Positions 44,107-54,748 of a stretch of DNA of 64,000 nucleotides are shown one piece after another. Under the pieces are notes generated by a model. The model worked only from the letters and a program-made list of their open reading frames with translations, ran no database searches and was not told the DNA's origin. Source of the DNA: Didymella arachidicola (lineage: Eukaryota > Ascomycota > Dothideomycetes > Pleosporales > Didymellaceae); contig CM049992.1 of NCBI GenBank assembly GCA_016630955.3, positions 372,001-436,000 on the forward strand, read 5' to 3'. Both the position numbers and the translations under genes were made by a program. Each line of letters starts with the position of its first letter. Position 1 is the stretch's first letter.

Positions 44107-46196
44107 TCAATAGCCATAGCCATTATCATAACCCCTCTGATTTGACGGTGGGTAGCCCTTACTCGCAGGTGTATAGCTGCGGTCTGCAGGTGTGTAGCTC
44201 CTCTCAGCTGGGGAATAATCCCTCTGCGCCGGTGTGTAGCTTCGCTCGCTGCCCACGTTTGACGGAGTGTAACTTCTTTGTGCAGGCGCATTCCATCCAG
44301 GTTGCTGAATTGGCGCTGTAACACTGCGCTGCTGCACAGGCGGCGCGGAACCGTTCATTACCCTGTTTGGCAGAGGTTGTGAAGCTTCGCGCCGCTGAAT
44401 TGCTGACTGTAGACTCGCCGGAACACCCGGCCGTGGAGGAGCGGTGCCGGCTCGAAGAGGAGGAGCGCTGCCCGAGCGCAGAGGCATATTCGAGGTTTGT
44501 GACATGGCTGGTGAGCCGGCCCGAAGTGCGCCAGGGATTTGAGGGGGGCGGTAGTCGTCTGAGCCATTCGAGTCGGCGAAGTAGTGTTGGGAGCCGTTGC
44601 CCTGGACTGTGTTGTCTACGGGGGACAGTTCGTAGGTGGGGCCAGTTGCGGGTCCACGGTTGTCGTACGGTGAGAAAGCTGTGTAAGGTTGCGGGGGCTG
44701 CTTTGCAAAGGTCTCGTCAAGAGGAGAAACGTTGTCGTGAGGAGGTGAGTAGCGACCGTTGGAGTAGTTGGTGTCGACTTGAGGAAGGATGGGTCGTGGT
44801 GATGCCCTGCCTTGCGACGCTGGTGTGAAGGCCCGAGCCGGCGGTGCAAGGGGAGCGTCTTCGTAATAATATGCGTTCTGGTCAAGATGGGGTACAGGAG
44901 GCGCTGGCGCAGTCGTGCCCATACCGCCTGCCTGGTTGAGGAGGGGCTCATTTGATCCATAGCTGGTGGTTGAGTAGTTGGTGTCCGAACGGCCTGGACC
45001 AGGTCTTTCATTCAGCGTTGGCAAAGTCGGCTTCCTTGCAACGCTGTTCGGGTTGTTCGTGGCGACGGTATTCGTGCGTGAAGGAGCGTTCGAGTAAGGC
45101 GGCAATGTTGCAACAGTGCTGAAGGTATCAGATCTCTGAATACCATAGATGGATGCACCATCATCTTCCTTGCCAACGAGACTGGGCAAAGTAGGCTTCG
45201 AGCTTGCCGAATTGAATGTGCCCTTCTTCATTGCCTTCTGCTCATCCGCCTTTCGCTTCTGATCTTCCCTTTCGATTGCCTTCTTCATCGTCTTTCCCAC
45301 AATACGGGCTAGACGTGTCTCGACCTTGCGACGGCAGTAGTTGGTCAGGCTACCGTCCGAGCGTGGGATGTAGTGCCAGAGGAAGAAGATGTAAAAGATA
45401 CAGGAGATGATGATGCCCAGAGCGGCAATGACCCAAATGACAAGAGAGAACAACATTGTGAAGTAGACGACAGTCTCTTGCTTATTGCCTGTTTCGATCA
45501 TGGCCTTGATGTTCAGGAAGAACTGCTCGAAGCCCGAACGGTCCTCAGATGCATGCTCGCCGACAGGCAGAAGCTGAGCCTGCATGACAGCGTACAAAGT
45601 CATGGCATTGATAGCAATTCGTGGGCCCTGGGCGACAATGATAATCAGAGCGCTCTTGAACTGGAAGTAGACGAAGAGAGCAATGTAGTTGGCGCCCTTC
45701 TTGGACTTCGTCAGCTCCGCGAAGACCAAGAAACGACGCCATCCTCGGCCACTGCTGGTAAGTCTCATACTCTGCCAGATAGCGGCCATCGGTTCGAGGT
45801 AGCATTCTGTGACACTTCCGGATCGCATGACACGAAACGCTCTGATGCCTCGGTAGACCAAGAAGACATAAGAGATGATGATAGTAATGGCGAAGATCCA
45901 TTTGGCAACCTCGAACGGTACTTTAGGCTGTACCTGGCTGGACCACTTGTTGAAGGCGAGCAGGTTGACGGCGGTAAAGGCGTCAGCGACGTATACGGCG
46001 CAGGAGACGAGGGTGAGGATCCAAAGCCAGGCGTACGAAAAGGGTGTCAAGCACGATGATGACCTGAAATCGGAAAGGTTCTAGAAAAGTCAGTCCAGCT
46101 TTCTGATACTCTGTCGAGAAAACCTACAATGTAGTCCCACTTCTGGTCGGCGGCCACATTCACGAGACCCTTCTCGCGGTCTCCACAGCAGCCCAT
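44107..46196 (-). CDS. KCH1: KCH-type fungal potassium channel (Kch1/Prm6-like)
   Basis: Low-affinity K+ uptake protein of the plasma membrane, in yeast activated during pheromone response and linked to calcium signalling. Exons (minus) 46196-46128 and 46080-44107, 59 and 682 bp scale respectively being unequal: exon 1 is 69 bp, intron 47 bp (GTAGGT/TTCTAG); 680 aa. The N-terminus MGCCGDREKG has Gly2/Cys3/Cys4 suitable for acylation. The membrane core (about 30-280) contains PFSYAWLWILTLVSCAVYVA, GWRRFLVFAELTKSKKGANY, GPRIAINAMTLYAVMQA and a final helix ending FFLWHYIPRSDG, all typical of the family. The remaining 400 residues are disordered and Pro/Ser/Arg-rich, ending in tandem RSYTPA-like repeats. 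Assignment to the KCH family is firm; the symbol is by homology. Confidence 0.88.
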
Positions 46197-49100
46197 GGTT
46201 GATGGAGTCGAGTATTAGGTAGGTGTGTATGTATATGGCCGATCAACGGTAGCGTAGTGTGCAGTCCGGCTGGTGTAAAGAGCGACAAAAGATACTACAG
46301 TGGCATTGGCTGTCCCTGGAAGTCCGTAGAGATTGGTGGTTCAAGGAGCGGATTCGCGATAGTGGTGACAGACCTGCTGTAGACCACTAGCGAGTGAATT
46401 GAGAGAGTGACAGGGTCACCGCTTTTGACAGCTGGGCGACGTATTGAAGCCGGTGCTGGGCACGCTGGATCCTTCCGGACTAGTTGGGGTTCGGTCTGCT
46501 AGCTGAGAGCGATGTGCATGTTCTGGGGCGTGAAGTGTATGAAGTGGGTGATCCGACCGCGGAGGACCTCTCGCCGAGCAAAGTTGCTGACGATATGAAT
46601 AGCAACGATCGCGCTACTGACGCAGTGTTTTCTTATTGTAGTTGCGTAGTGAAAGTGACTGCGCGATGGATAATGGCAACCTTGGAAGGAGCGGCAGGCG
46701 CGTTGAACGTCGCACGGATGCAAGAGGGGAAGTTGCGCAACGACCGGTTTGCGAGTTTGCAGCGAACTAGAGAGCGACAAGAAGGAGACACAAATGGCCA
46801 GCGTCTGCGTGTCTGCAGGCCGACGACACAGAGCGTACGAGTGGTGGTGAGGAACGACACACAGCACCGCACTCCCACTTTCCCCATGGCTTCGCGCCGG
46901 GAAGTTACGCTAATCAGGGACCGGCTTCAGAGGGAAGGAGCGATCAAGGTGGGGTTTGTCATTGGTCTCATGCATATCTCTGAGTGCTCCACTAATCTCA
47001 ATGTAGCTTTGCGCTAGCCACTCCCAGCGCCCTTGCCGTTTTGCATCCTCGAAACACTCTGGGATAGATTGCCCAACAGGTGCGAAACGCCGAACTTTCG
47101 TGGCTTTCCTTGCTGCGGGCGTCTCTGAGGGAGGCTGATCTCAGGCGAGTTCAAGTGCGAATTAGCCAAAAATGACGGTGGTGTTCTGCCGATGAAGCCT
47201 GAGGTGTAGCACGAGCGGCTCGCTGAAGGAATTTGGCTGGCTGTGCCACATTCCGCGTCTGAGGCTGGAAGGGCCGACCAGCAATCTTCTGAATGAATTG
47301 CACACTCGTTCGTCAGAATGCCCACCATCCTCTTTGGCAACGCCCATTGCTTCAGACAAGGAAGTTTCGAAACTACGAGGGCTGAACCCTCGTCATTGGA
47401 GAAAAGCAATGACGAAGCTGTTATGCTTTATGCGGACAGGCCGAGGGAGGGGCTGTCGTGTGCTGCGTTGTCGCTGTGGAAATTTCCTTTTGAGTACATG
47501 TAAGCTGCATTTGCCGAGTCCGGGTGCATCGTTGTAATCAAGCGTCTTGAATTGCGGTCAGTATTTCGAGCACCTTCATTTGAGCTACTGACCATCACCG
47601 GCCGTTGGCGGAAGACCAGCCTCGGGGCAATGGAGATGAGATGAGTGTCCGTACACCACAAAACCAAGGTTAGACGATGTATCGTCACGCCCTCCTTCAG
47701 GTGCAAACTCGTCAGGCGATTCCGGAGAGCTCAGGCATCCAGTATGAGTATACGACTTGCAGACGGCTGTCACGATGGATCTCTATTACCACTCATTTCG
47801 CCTGTCGCTTTGAGTATGAGCTTGTGGCTCGAGGAGGAATGAACAAGTTGGACTCCAGTACCTAAGCCATGCCGCATGGAACGGAAAAGAAAAGCCCAAT
47901 GTCGTTTTGAGTGTTGTTCGAGCGAGATCGCCAGGCTGAAGATCATTTCAAGTGATGCTGCTTGCGTCGACAAAGTGTTTTGAGGACAAGCGCGCAAGGC
48001 TGTGACTGAGGGCTGTTCCCAGACTTGCTGATCATAGACTTCGCAGTGGGAGAGTATCTGCTTGGCGGGCAACCGGGAGCCGTCTGTCGGCTCTAGAAAA
48101 GCATGCTGTGGCTCGACCGCGATATTAGGTACTTCATAGGGCTACTCCATCTGACTCATGACCAGCAAGGAAAATACGGACGTCGACTCGGAAAGTCAGC
48201 ATGCGCGTCGTGTCTCCAGCCTAGAGCTATCCTCACTTTCTGTGTCGGGTACAAGGCGCTACCCTTGGCAACATCCAGACCCTAGATGTGGCATAGCAGA
48301 AGATCTTGCACCTAAAATGATCTGAGATACCTATGAGCGCATTGAGGGAGTCTTGCTCGCGGGAGAGTCGTCTCGAAGTGTATTGTTTCGTGAGATAACG
48401 AAGCGCTGTGTCCCGGTTGAACTCCAGACGATTGACCTTCTCTCTGCAACGATACCTATGGTAGGGGGTGGAAGACATTTCTTCGCGCGTCCCTTCTTCT
48501 TCACATGGAGACTATCCCGATTGACGAGGCGGCTCTCAAAATAACGCAGCGCTGAACACTCAAGACAAACTTAGTCTGGCGTGAAGACCAGCCGGCACAG
48601 CGAGGAAAAGGCTTCTTGCAGTCTCCATCCATGACTCGCAGAGAAGCCTTGCAGGACTGGTGATTGATCATATCCAATTCACCCAACATGAGCGCATTGA
48701 GGTACACTCAAGGCACAAGTGAGCGTGTTGGATTTAAGCCGACGATTGGAAGTCACCGAGAGTGATTTGTAGAGCTTCGAGATCGACTGTGTCAGCTGTT
48801 GTAGACTTCCACGCAGGCTGCAGAAAGCTTGCGCCTCAGCATTTCGCATCGTCTTCCGCGATGTCATCGCTTGCCGAGGATTTGGAGTCGTTCCCACGCT
48901 TGCTCCGTGGTTGAAACTGGTTAGCATTGGCAAAGCTTATACATAGTAGCTCGATCGTATTAAATGTATAGGTCGCGTTAACGGTATCTCCAGTCTTTTG
49001 TATGCTGTTGTACGATGCATCCAGGTAAGTTCGAGACTTATCAAGGAAGGCACAACAGCCAAATGATGCCGGATTATGATGGTGAAGCGGTTTACAGCCA

Positions 49101-49267
49101 CCTCCGAGTTTCAGACGGTGAAGCGCCCACGAGGATCTGTTCGAATCCTTACCATCATCACATACCAAGAAGTTGAGGCCATGATCTATTCATACGAATC
49201 AACAGATGTTAAACTACCTGAGAACATCAGAACACTCGAAGACCTGCACACCAGCAGAGGTGCTAAC
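46197..49267. other. Gene-poor intergenic stretch of 3 kb
   Basis: Upstream of the KCH gene and downstream of the first MDR gene, both on the minus strand. ORF 46484-47017 (+, 177 codons) covers the likely KCH promoter and leader and shows no motif. Nothing else is supported. Confidence 0.4.
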
Positions 49268-50290
49268 TCAGAATGCATTGCCCTTCCCTGAGTCCTGTTT
49301 CACACGGATCACCAACTTGCCCTTAGATCGCCCGGTCTTCAATCTCTCGAAAGCCCTTGGTGCATCTTCCCAGTCAAAAACTTCATCCAGAACAGCTTTG
49401 ACTTTTCCTTCCTTCATCAATACGCCCAACTGCTTCAAATCATCGGGTATTGCTTTAGTCATCAGCATCTGATACGGCCTCTTGCCGCCACCCAGGAAAC
49501 CCGGAACGAGCAAATTACTAGTGATCTGGGCAAAGCCACCCAGGCTGGGACTTGCGCCGACCTGGACGAACTTGCCATTAGGCACAAGGAAAGATGCTGA
49601 TTGTTTGTACAAGTCTGCAGGCGAGCCCACGTTGTCTACAGCGAGCTGGAAGACGGGTCCCTTGCCAGCGAGGGTTTCGATGATGTTGGCGGTTTTGTAG
49701 TCGATGACTTCATCGGCACCGAGACTTTCACACAGCTTGACGTTCTCTGTCGAGCATGTTGTCGTGACGTGACACTTAAGAGCTTTCGCAATTTGGATAC
49801 CGTAGACACCAGTACCACCAGAGCCACCGTTGATGAAGACCTTATCGCCCGCCTTGACATTCGGCTTGATAGCTTGATACTCCGTGAGACCAACAATGCC
49901 CACACTTGCCGCATCTTCCACATTGACACCGCTCGGCAGACTTATCAACATGTCCTGCGAGACACTGACATACTGTCCCAGGGTTCCGTTGGAGATGGCG
50001 CCGACCTTTGCGCCGAACACCCACTCTCCAATCTGGAAGGAGTCGACTTTGATTCCAGTTTTGGCGACTTTGCCACAGAAATCTGCCCCAGGTATGCACT
50101 TCAATCCCAGTGCTGTCAGGGGCGCGCTTTCAGTGACCTTGTAATCGACGGGATTGAGAGCCATCGCATGAACCTCAACAAGGATCTCGAGGTCGTTGAT
50201 AGCGGGCTGGGTAGCGGCATCGTTGATTCGCAGATTCTTCTCCACGGGGACGCCATCGTACTGCCAGGCTTTCATAGTTGGTCGAGACAT
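49268..50290 (-). CDS. Zinc-independent MDR oxidoreductase (quinone reductase-like)
   Basis: Intronless, 340 aa. NADPH-dependent medium-chain dehydrogenase/reductase. The N-terminal GroES-like part has EVHAMALNPVDYKV and PGADFCGKVAKTG; the Rossmann part has VFINGGSGGTGVYGIQIAKA, and DEVIDYKT follows. The catalytic-zinc Cys/His set of alcohol dehydrogenases is missing, so a quinone, enone or enoyl reductase activity is inferred. Start at the ATG 50290 gives MSRPTMKAWQYDGVP, the normal family beginning. Another MDR gene lies 1.1 kb upstream in the same direction, but the two proteins are only distantly related, so they are not a recent tandem duplication. Confidence 0.9.
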   Translation of the reverse strand: MSRPTMKAWQYDGVPVEKNLRINDAATQPAINDLEILVEVHAMALNPVDYKVTESAPLTALGLKCIPGADFCGKVAKTGIKVDSFQIGEWVFGAKVGAISNGTLGQYVSVSQDMLISLPSGVNVEDAASVGIVGLTEYQAIKPNVKAGDKVFINGGSGGTGVYGIQIAKALKCHVTTTCSTENVKLCESLGADEVIDYKTANIIETLAGKGPVFQLAVDNVGSPADLYKQSASFLVPNGKFVQVGASPSLGGFAQITSNLLVPGFLGGGKRPYQMLMTKAIPDDLKQLGVLMKEGKVKAVLDEVFDWEDAPRAFERLKTGRSKGKLVIRVKQDSGKGNAF

Positions 50291-51418
50291 ACTGATTCCG
50301 CTTGTGAAGTTTCAGTAGGAAGTTGCGTCCTGGCGTTTGTTTATCTTAAAAGTTGCGCCTGCTATGTGCGCCGTGGCTTTGCGTCATTTAGCTGCAATGG
50401 GACAAGCGGCTGCCACCATCCGTGGAGCTCAGCTGTGAACTTGTTTCCACCCCCTGACCACCAACAAAGCTTCTTCTGTATCGAAGGGAAAAGATCCCGC
50501 ATTGTAACATGGATTGTGAGTTTACAGAGCATCGACGCTGCCCTGAGGTGAGATGTGGAGGCCAGGATGCTCGGCAAGCAAGCTTCCGCATGGTCAGCTC
50601 ACGAGTCAGGGGCAAAGGGTTCTGCCCGCAACATCACTTTTACAACCCAGCACCTTCCTTGTCGACGATGAAAACGAAGAGCTTATCGAGAATTCTGGTT
50701 TTACCGTGTAAGGCCATGGTAATATCGCTCTGCAAGCCTTGATGTTTTCGCTCAAGCCGTATGATCAAGAGTACTAGATGACGATGATCTTTGTCGACCT
50801 GGCAGAGAGCGGACTGTAATGCTATATACGAAAGACACTGCACTGTAGGGTAACAGCTTTGTCTGCGCAGTTTTGACAGCTTCCTTTGATGCACAGCTTG
50901 CGATAAGAGGTGGGCATAGCCGTACCTAGGTATCATTCTACAGATGAGCCAGCCTTCGAACCCACACAGTGGAGCACCGCTCAGCAAGCCAACCCGGGAG
51001 TCGATGAGTCAAGATCAGCCAACTGTTACTGTGAAGGCTGGTATTGATGGCTATAATCTGTACTAAAGTCGAACATATTTACAACGACACAAGAAGGGAA
51101 ATGATCGATAACATTCCCCAAAGACCTCAAGAAGTCGCCAGTACCATTCGCGGGTGTTTTGAACCATTCAATGTTATGGCAGATAGTAAGTTCCTGTCAC
51201 ATACAACAGGTCACTCGAATGTTCTGGTCTGCTTCTACGTGTCGACTTCACGTCTTATGAGGAGGCTGTATCGTTTTGTCACATGTACTAATGGGCATAG
51301 ACCACTTTCGTGCCACCGAACGATAGCTTGGATCTCAAAGAGCATGAACATTGACGCAGCTGCCGGGTTCATGTTTGGACACATGAACCAGGGAGGCGCG
51401 CTTGAGCTAAATATGTGT
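50291..51418. other. Intergenic between two MDR genes
   Basis: No gene is supported; ORFs 50640-50987 (-) and 51044-51439 (+) have no motif. Probably the promoter of the 49268-50290 gene and the 3' UTR of the 51419-52450 gene. Confidence 0.4.
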
Positions 51419-52450
51419 TCATACGACCCTGTACACTAGCTTTTTTCCCGAGACCTTATTGTCCTTCATGTCATTCAGACCCTGCGGCACGCCTTCAAGA
51501 CCATCTCTGACTAGCGTTGGGTGCGTCTTGATCTTCCCGCTGTTGATCAGCTCCTCAGCCACCTTCCAGAACTTGACACCGAACTCGTAATCCTCTCGTT
51601 TAGCAGGTATTTTGTCGTTGAATTTTTCGCCCAGCGCCGTGTATCCAAGGGTCCAGCCATGCTTCACATCCTGCCTTGGGAAGTTCTGCAGCGGAAACGG
51701 CAACAAACAAGAGTAGTGGCCACCGGACGAGCTGATGGCGTCGCAGCAGATGTTCTCGCTGCCATGCTCAGCAATGCAGTCGAACACCAGCTTCAGCTTG
51801 TCTTTGCTGGCTTCACGGATCTTAGAGCCGCACTCAGGGTCCTTGTAGTCGAACACGTGGTCCGCACCTAGCTTCTTCACAAGATCGAAGTTGTGTGGTG
51901 ACGCAGTTGCGAAGACCTCTGCGCCAGATAGCTTAGCGAACTGGACAGCCAGCGTTCCAGTCGCTGTCGATGCGCCGTAGATGAGCACGGATGTGGGCTC
52001 TGAGACCTTCGCTGGTGGGAGTGGCAGGCCAAGGGCTTGGTACAGGCCCTGACCAACAGTGGTGATACCCACGCCGAGCGTGGATGCATCTTCCCAGGAG
52101 ATGTTCTCGGAGATTTTGGCATGGATGCCTGCCTTGGCCTTTATGTGCTCGGCGAAGGCGCCATTGGCATGGTCTGCTGGGTCTCCTCCGCGTGCGAAGC
52201 CGGCTACCCTGTCGCCAACCTTCAGGTCCTTGACGCCATTGCCCACTTCCTCAACCACACCGGCATAGTCGCACCCCGCAATGGCTCCTTTCGAAGGCGA
52301 GCTCTCGATACTCTTCCAGTCTGTGGGATTCAGGGCCACAGCCTTGGTTTTGACGATGATGAAGTTATCCTGAACCTTGGGGAGCGGCACGTCAGAGCGG
52401 ACCTCTGAAACACCCTTCTCGACATGAACGACAGCTTTTTGGGTGGACAT
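51419..52450 (-). CDS. MDR oxidoreductase, ToxD/trans-enoyl-reductase-like
   Basis: Intronless; 343 aa from the ATG at 52450 (MSTQKAVVHVEKG). An in-frame Met 15 codons upstream is possible, but the added residues are not family-like. The GroES-like part has KTKAVALNPTDWKSI and AGCDYAGVVEEVG. The cofactor domain has SVLIYGASTATGTLAVQFAK, a variant of the AxxGxxG loop typical of ToxD-like and polyketide trans-acting enoyl reductases; VFDYKDP follows. The C-terminus GKKLVYRVV is typical. No zinc ligands. Despite similarity to trans-acting enoyl reductases there is no PKS in the window, so a general enone or quinone reductase is more likely. Confidence 0.9.
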   Translation of the reverse strand: MSTQKAVVHVEKGVSEVRSDVPLPKVQDNFIIVKTKAVALNPTDWKSIESSPSKGAIAGCDYAGVVEEVGNGVKDLKVGDRVAGFARGGDPADHANGAFAEHIKAKAGIHAKISENISWEDASTLGVGITTVGQGLYQALGLPLPPAKVSEPTSVLIYGASTATGTLAVQFAKLSGAEVFATASPHNFDLVKKLGADHVFDYKDPECGSKIREASKDKLKLVFDCIAEHGSENICCDAISSSGGHYSCLLPFPLQNFPRQDVKHGWTLGYTALGEKFNDKIPAKREDYEFGVKFWKVAEELINSGKIKTHPTLVRDGLEGVPQGLNDMKDNKVSGKKLVYRVV

Positions 52451-52556
52451 GACCACAGGGTAGTTTGGATGAGTGTATGCGGTTGTGTATCTCAATTTTA
52501 AGCCGAGACGGTGTGGTATAACAATGCAATTTATAGCGACCTATGATGTAAGCATC

Positions 52557-52653
52557 GGCAAGCTTGCACCACCTAGACAAAAAAAGTCGGACATTTTTGA
52601 TGAGGTCAGCGGCCAAAGGTGCCCGATATTTTTTGTCCAGGTGGTGCTTGACC
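52557..52653. repeat. Imperfect inverted repeat, MITE-like hairpin
   Basis: The left arm 52557-52590 and the reverse complement of the right arm 52623-52653 share CAAGC, then ACCACCT, then GACAAAAAA, then TCGG with a 2-3 nt bulge and one mismatch. The 97-bp unit could fold into one long stem with a 32-nt loop. It sits in the divergent promoter between the ToxD-like gene and MED7. Arms with GACAAAAAA next to GC-rich ends resemble terminal inverted repeats of small DNA transposons, but no clear target-site duplication was found. Confidence 0.55.
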
Positions 52654-53012
52654 GGCGACATCATGACCATGTTTGGATTTGTCATCGGGGTTGCTGAAGT
52701 GCACTTCCTTCGCACTTTACTTAAGTGGAATATGCAGGGCTGAGTCTTGTTGCAAGATACACTGACTACGATATGTTGAATTCGTATTACATGTTGTACA
52801 CGAGTGTAGGCGTAGATGTGAGGCTACCATAGGTAGCCAAGGGCTACAAATAAGGCAAAGGTAAGGCTGAGGAAGCCCGTGCGCACCAATGAAGCCGAGC
52901 CAGGGTCCCGCTCCATACGCGTCGGCCGTTGAGATTCCTACGCGACAAAGATAAACTCAACACCACGACGTTGTGCACTGCACAAACACGTTCTGCCTCG
53001 CAATCGCCTGCC

Positions 53013-53858
53013 ATGGCCGATGAAGAAGCCGTCCCGCTCCAAGCATTTCCCGACCCGCCGCCGTTTTTCAAGCACTTCACAACCGAAAACCTCAAGCGCC
53101 TGCAAGACATCGAGAACGAAGCCAGCAATGGCATCGAGACCTCCAGCAGCGACGCAAATACCGGCTCAAAGCTGTCGCCAAAGCAGATTATAGCTCTCCC
53201 AACCGAGCTCCGCTATCTTATCCCTCCCCCGCCGCCCGCCGACGAAGAGCCCTTCCATGTCTTCGGCGAAACAACAAAGAGCTCCGGCACCAACAAGTTC
53301 TCGCAAGACATGTCCTACATCGCCGAGAAGCTGAACGCCGCGCCTGATTTCGTGCTTCCCGACTGGAGCTACACACAGCTCTACCCCTCCTCCCCTTCAG
53401 AATCCGACCCAAACTCTGCGACCGCCCATATCGACCGCCAGGCCTACCTCAATCGCTTCAACCGTAGCCTGATCATCGAGTACATCAAGCTGCTTGGTAT
53501 CATTGCAGCGAGTCCGACGCATCCGGGGAAGAACGAAGTGCTCAAGCATATCCTGAATTTGGTGTGCAACATGCATGGCTTGATCAATGAGTATCGCCCG
53601 CATCAAGCAAGGGAGACGCTTATCAGGATCATGGAGGAGCAGGTAGCGCGGAAGAAGAGGGAGATCGAGGGTGTAAAAGAAATGAAGGACAAGGTGAGGG
53701 GCGTGCTGGACGGATTTGGGAAAGCCATTGAGGATGAGGATGGCGGAGAAGATGGCGAGGTGGCACAGGATCTGGCTAGCAAAGACACCGAAGGCGATAA
53801 GAGGAAGGATGTGCAGAGGGGAACGTGGGATGTGTTAGACGAGGTGCTGGGCCACTGA
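53013..53858 (+). CDS. MED7: Mediator complex subunit 7
   Basis: Subunit of the Mediator middle module bridging activators and RNA polymerase II. Intronless, 281 aa; ATG at 53013 (MADEEAVPLQAFPDPPPFF). Med7 signatures: FPDPPPFFKHFT, then the Pro-rich LRYLIPPPPP segment that binds Med31, FGE, then the helical RSLIIEYIKLLGIIAASP and the long coiled-coil region HQARETLIRIMEEQVARKK that pairs with Med21. The C-terminal 60 residues are acidic. The frame is open upstream to 52929, but those residues do not match the family. Confidence 0.96.
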   Translation: MADEEAVPLQAFPDPPPFFKHFTTENLKRLQDIENEASNGIETSSSDANTGSKLSPKQIIALPTELRYLIPPPPPADEEPFHVFGETTKSSGTNKFSQDMSYIAEKLNAAPDFVLPDWSYTQLYPSSPSESDPNSATAHIDRQAYLNRFNRSLIIEYIKLLGIIAASPTHPGKNEVLKHILNLVCNMHGLINEYRPHQARETLIRIMEEQVARKKREIEGVKEMKDKVRGVLDGFGKAIEDEDGGEDGEVAQDLASKDTEGDKRKDVQRGTWDVLDEVLGH

Positions 53859-54748
53859 GGACGTCACTGATGCTGGCCCGTCAACACCGCATATGACAGC
53901 AAGAACCACATCGACCTACTGCGACAAGTTGAGGCTGGAAAATGGCGGTGTATGTCAGCTTCATCGCTCCATAGCAGCCTCCGGCAGCAGACTTGCCAAG
54001 TGCCGAGCATTTCAGCACCTGCAGTAACCGCCAGCTGAACAGCGCCGAGCATTCGTTTCAGCTGCTGTTAATATCACGGAGCTGCTGCCTTGGAGTACCA
54101 TTTTCTGGCATGTCAAGTCAGCAACAGCGACGCTCTAAGAAAGTCGAGCGCTGGGCAGCCACACCATGAGGGTGGGGATTTCGCTCAGCCTGGGCAATGG
54201 CATGGATGCTCCTGACAAGGCACCCGGATTCAGCCCCAGGGACCATGGTTTGCATAGATCGAGGCTGAGCACCCCTCTACTGTCCTTCACGCTTTCTCAG
54301 GCTTCAGCTGTTTGCAGGTCTGTCGAGTCCCATGCGCACCGTGCGCAGTTCTCGCCGACCTCCACGAAATAGTAACGTGACGTCACCAACGCTAGGACAC
54401 GCCGCGCACGTCTCAATTCATTCCCGTCCTGGATGGCTCTGTTATTCAGCCCTCGAGTTCTCCGCATTTATGCTTTCGGCACAACCGCTAACGGTATGTG
54501 ACACCGACCTGGCGGCAGCATGAGCATGTGCACAGGCACACGAGGCAGTTACACCTGATCGGGTAACCGACCTCAGCTCCATCATCACAACGCAAGGCAA
54601 ATAGCTAGAGCAGGCAAACAGGCGCTCTTGCGCAGCTAGTGAGCCAAGAGATAACGGCAGTCTTCCCCGCACATTTACTGTTTCAATTTGACACATAAAC
54701 CTTCTTCAAGCATTCCTCATTCTATTGAATCCTAACAACAAACAAATC
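53859..54748. other. Intergenic, no supported gene
   Basis: 3' flank of MED7 and promoter/leader of the DUF2235 gene. Short ORFs without motifs. Confidence 0.45.

Noticed and set aside
45373..46059. 228-codon plus-strand ORF over the KCH channel gene
   Set aside because: It is the reverse shadow of a conserved membrane-protein exon; acidic low-complexity translation without motif.
46484..47017. 177-codon ORF upstream of the KCH gene
   Set aside because: No motif, signal or splice context; lies where the KCH promoter and leader should be.
49130..49150. GTTCGAATCC, B-box-like sequence
   Set aside because: No pairing T stem, acceptor stem or terminator around it, so not a tRNA.
50950..50965. 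Reverse-strand GGGTTCGAAGG resembling a T-loop
   Set aside because: The flanks do not form a T stem or a cloverleaf.
49268..52450. Two MDR genes as a recent tandem duplication or part of a biosynthetic cluster
   Set aside because: The proteins differ in almost every motif outside the common fold, and there is no PKS, NRPS or terpene synthase nearby.
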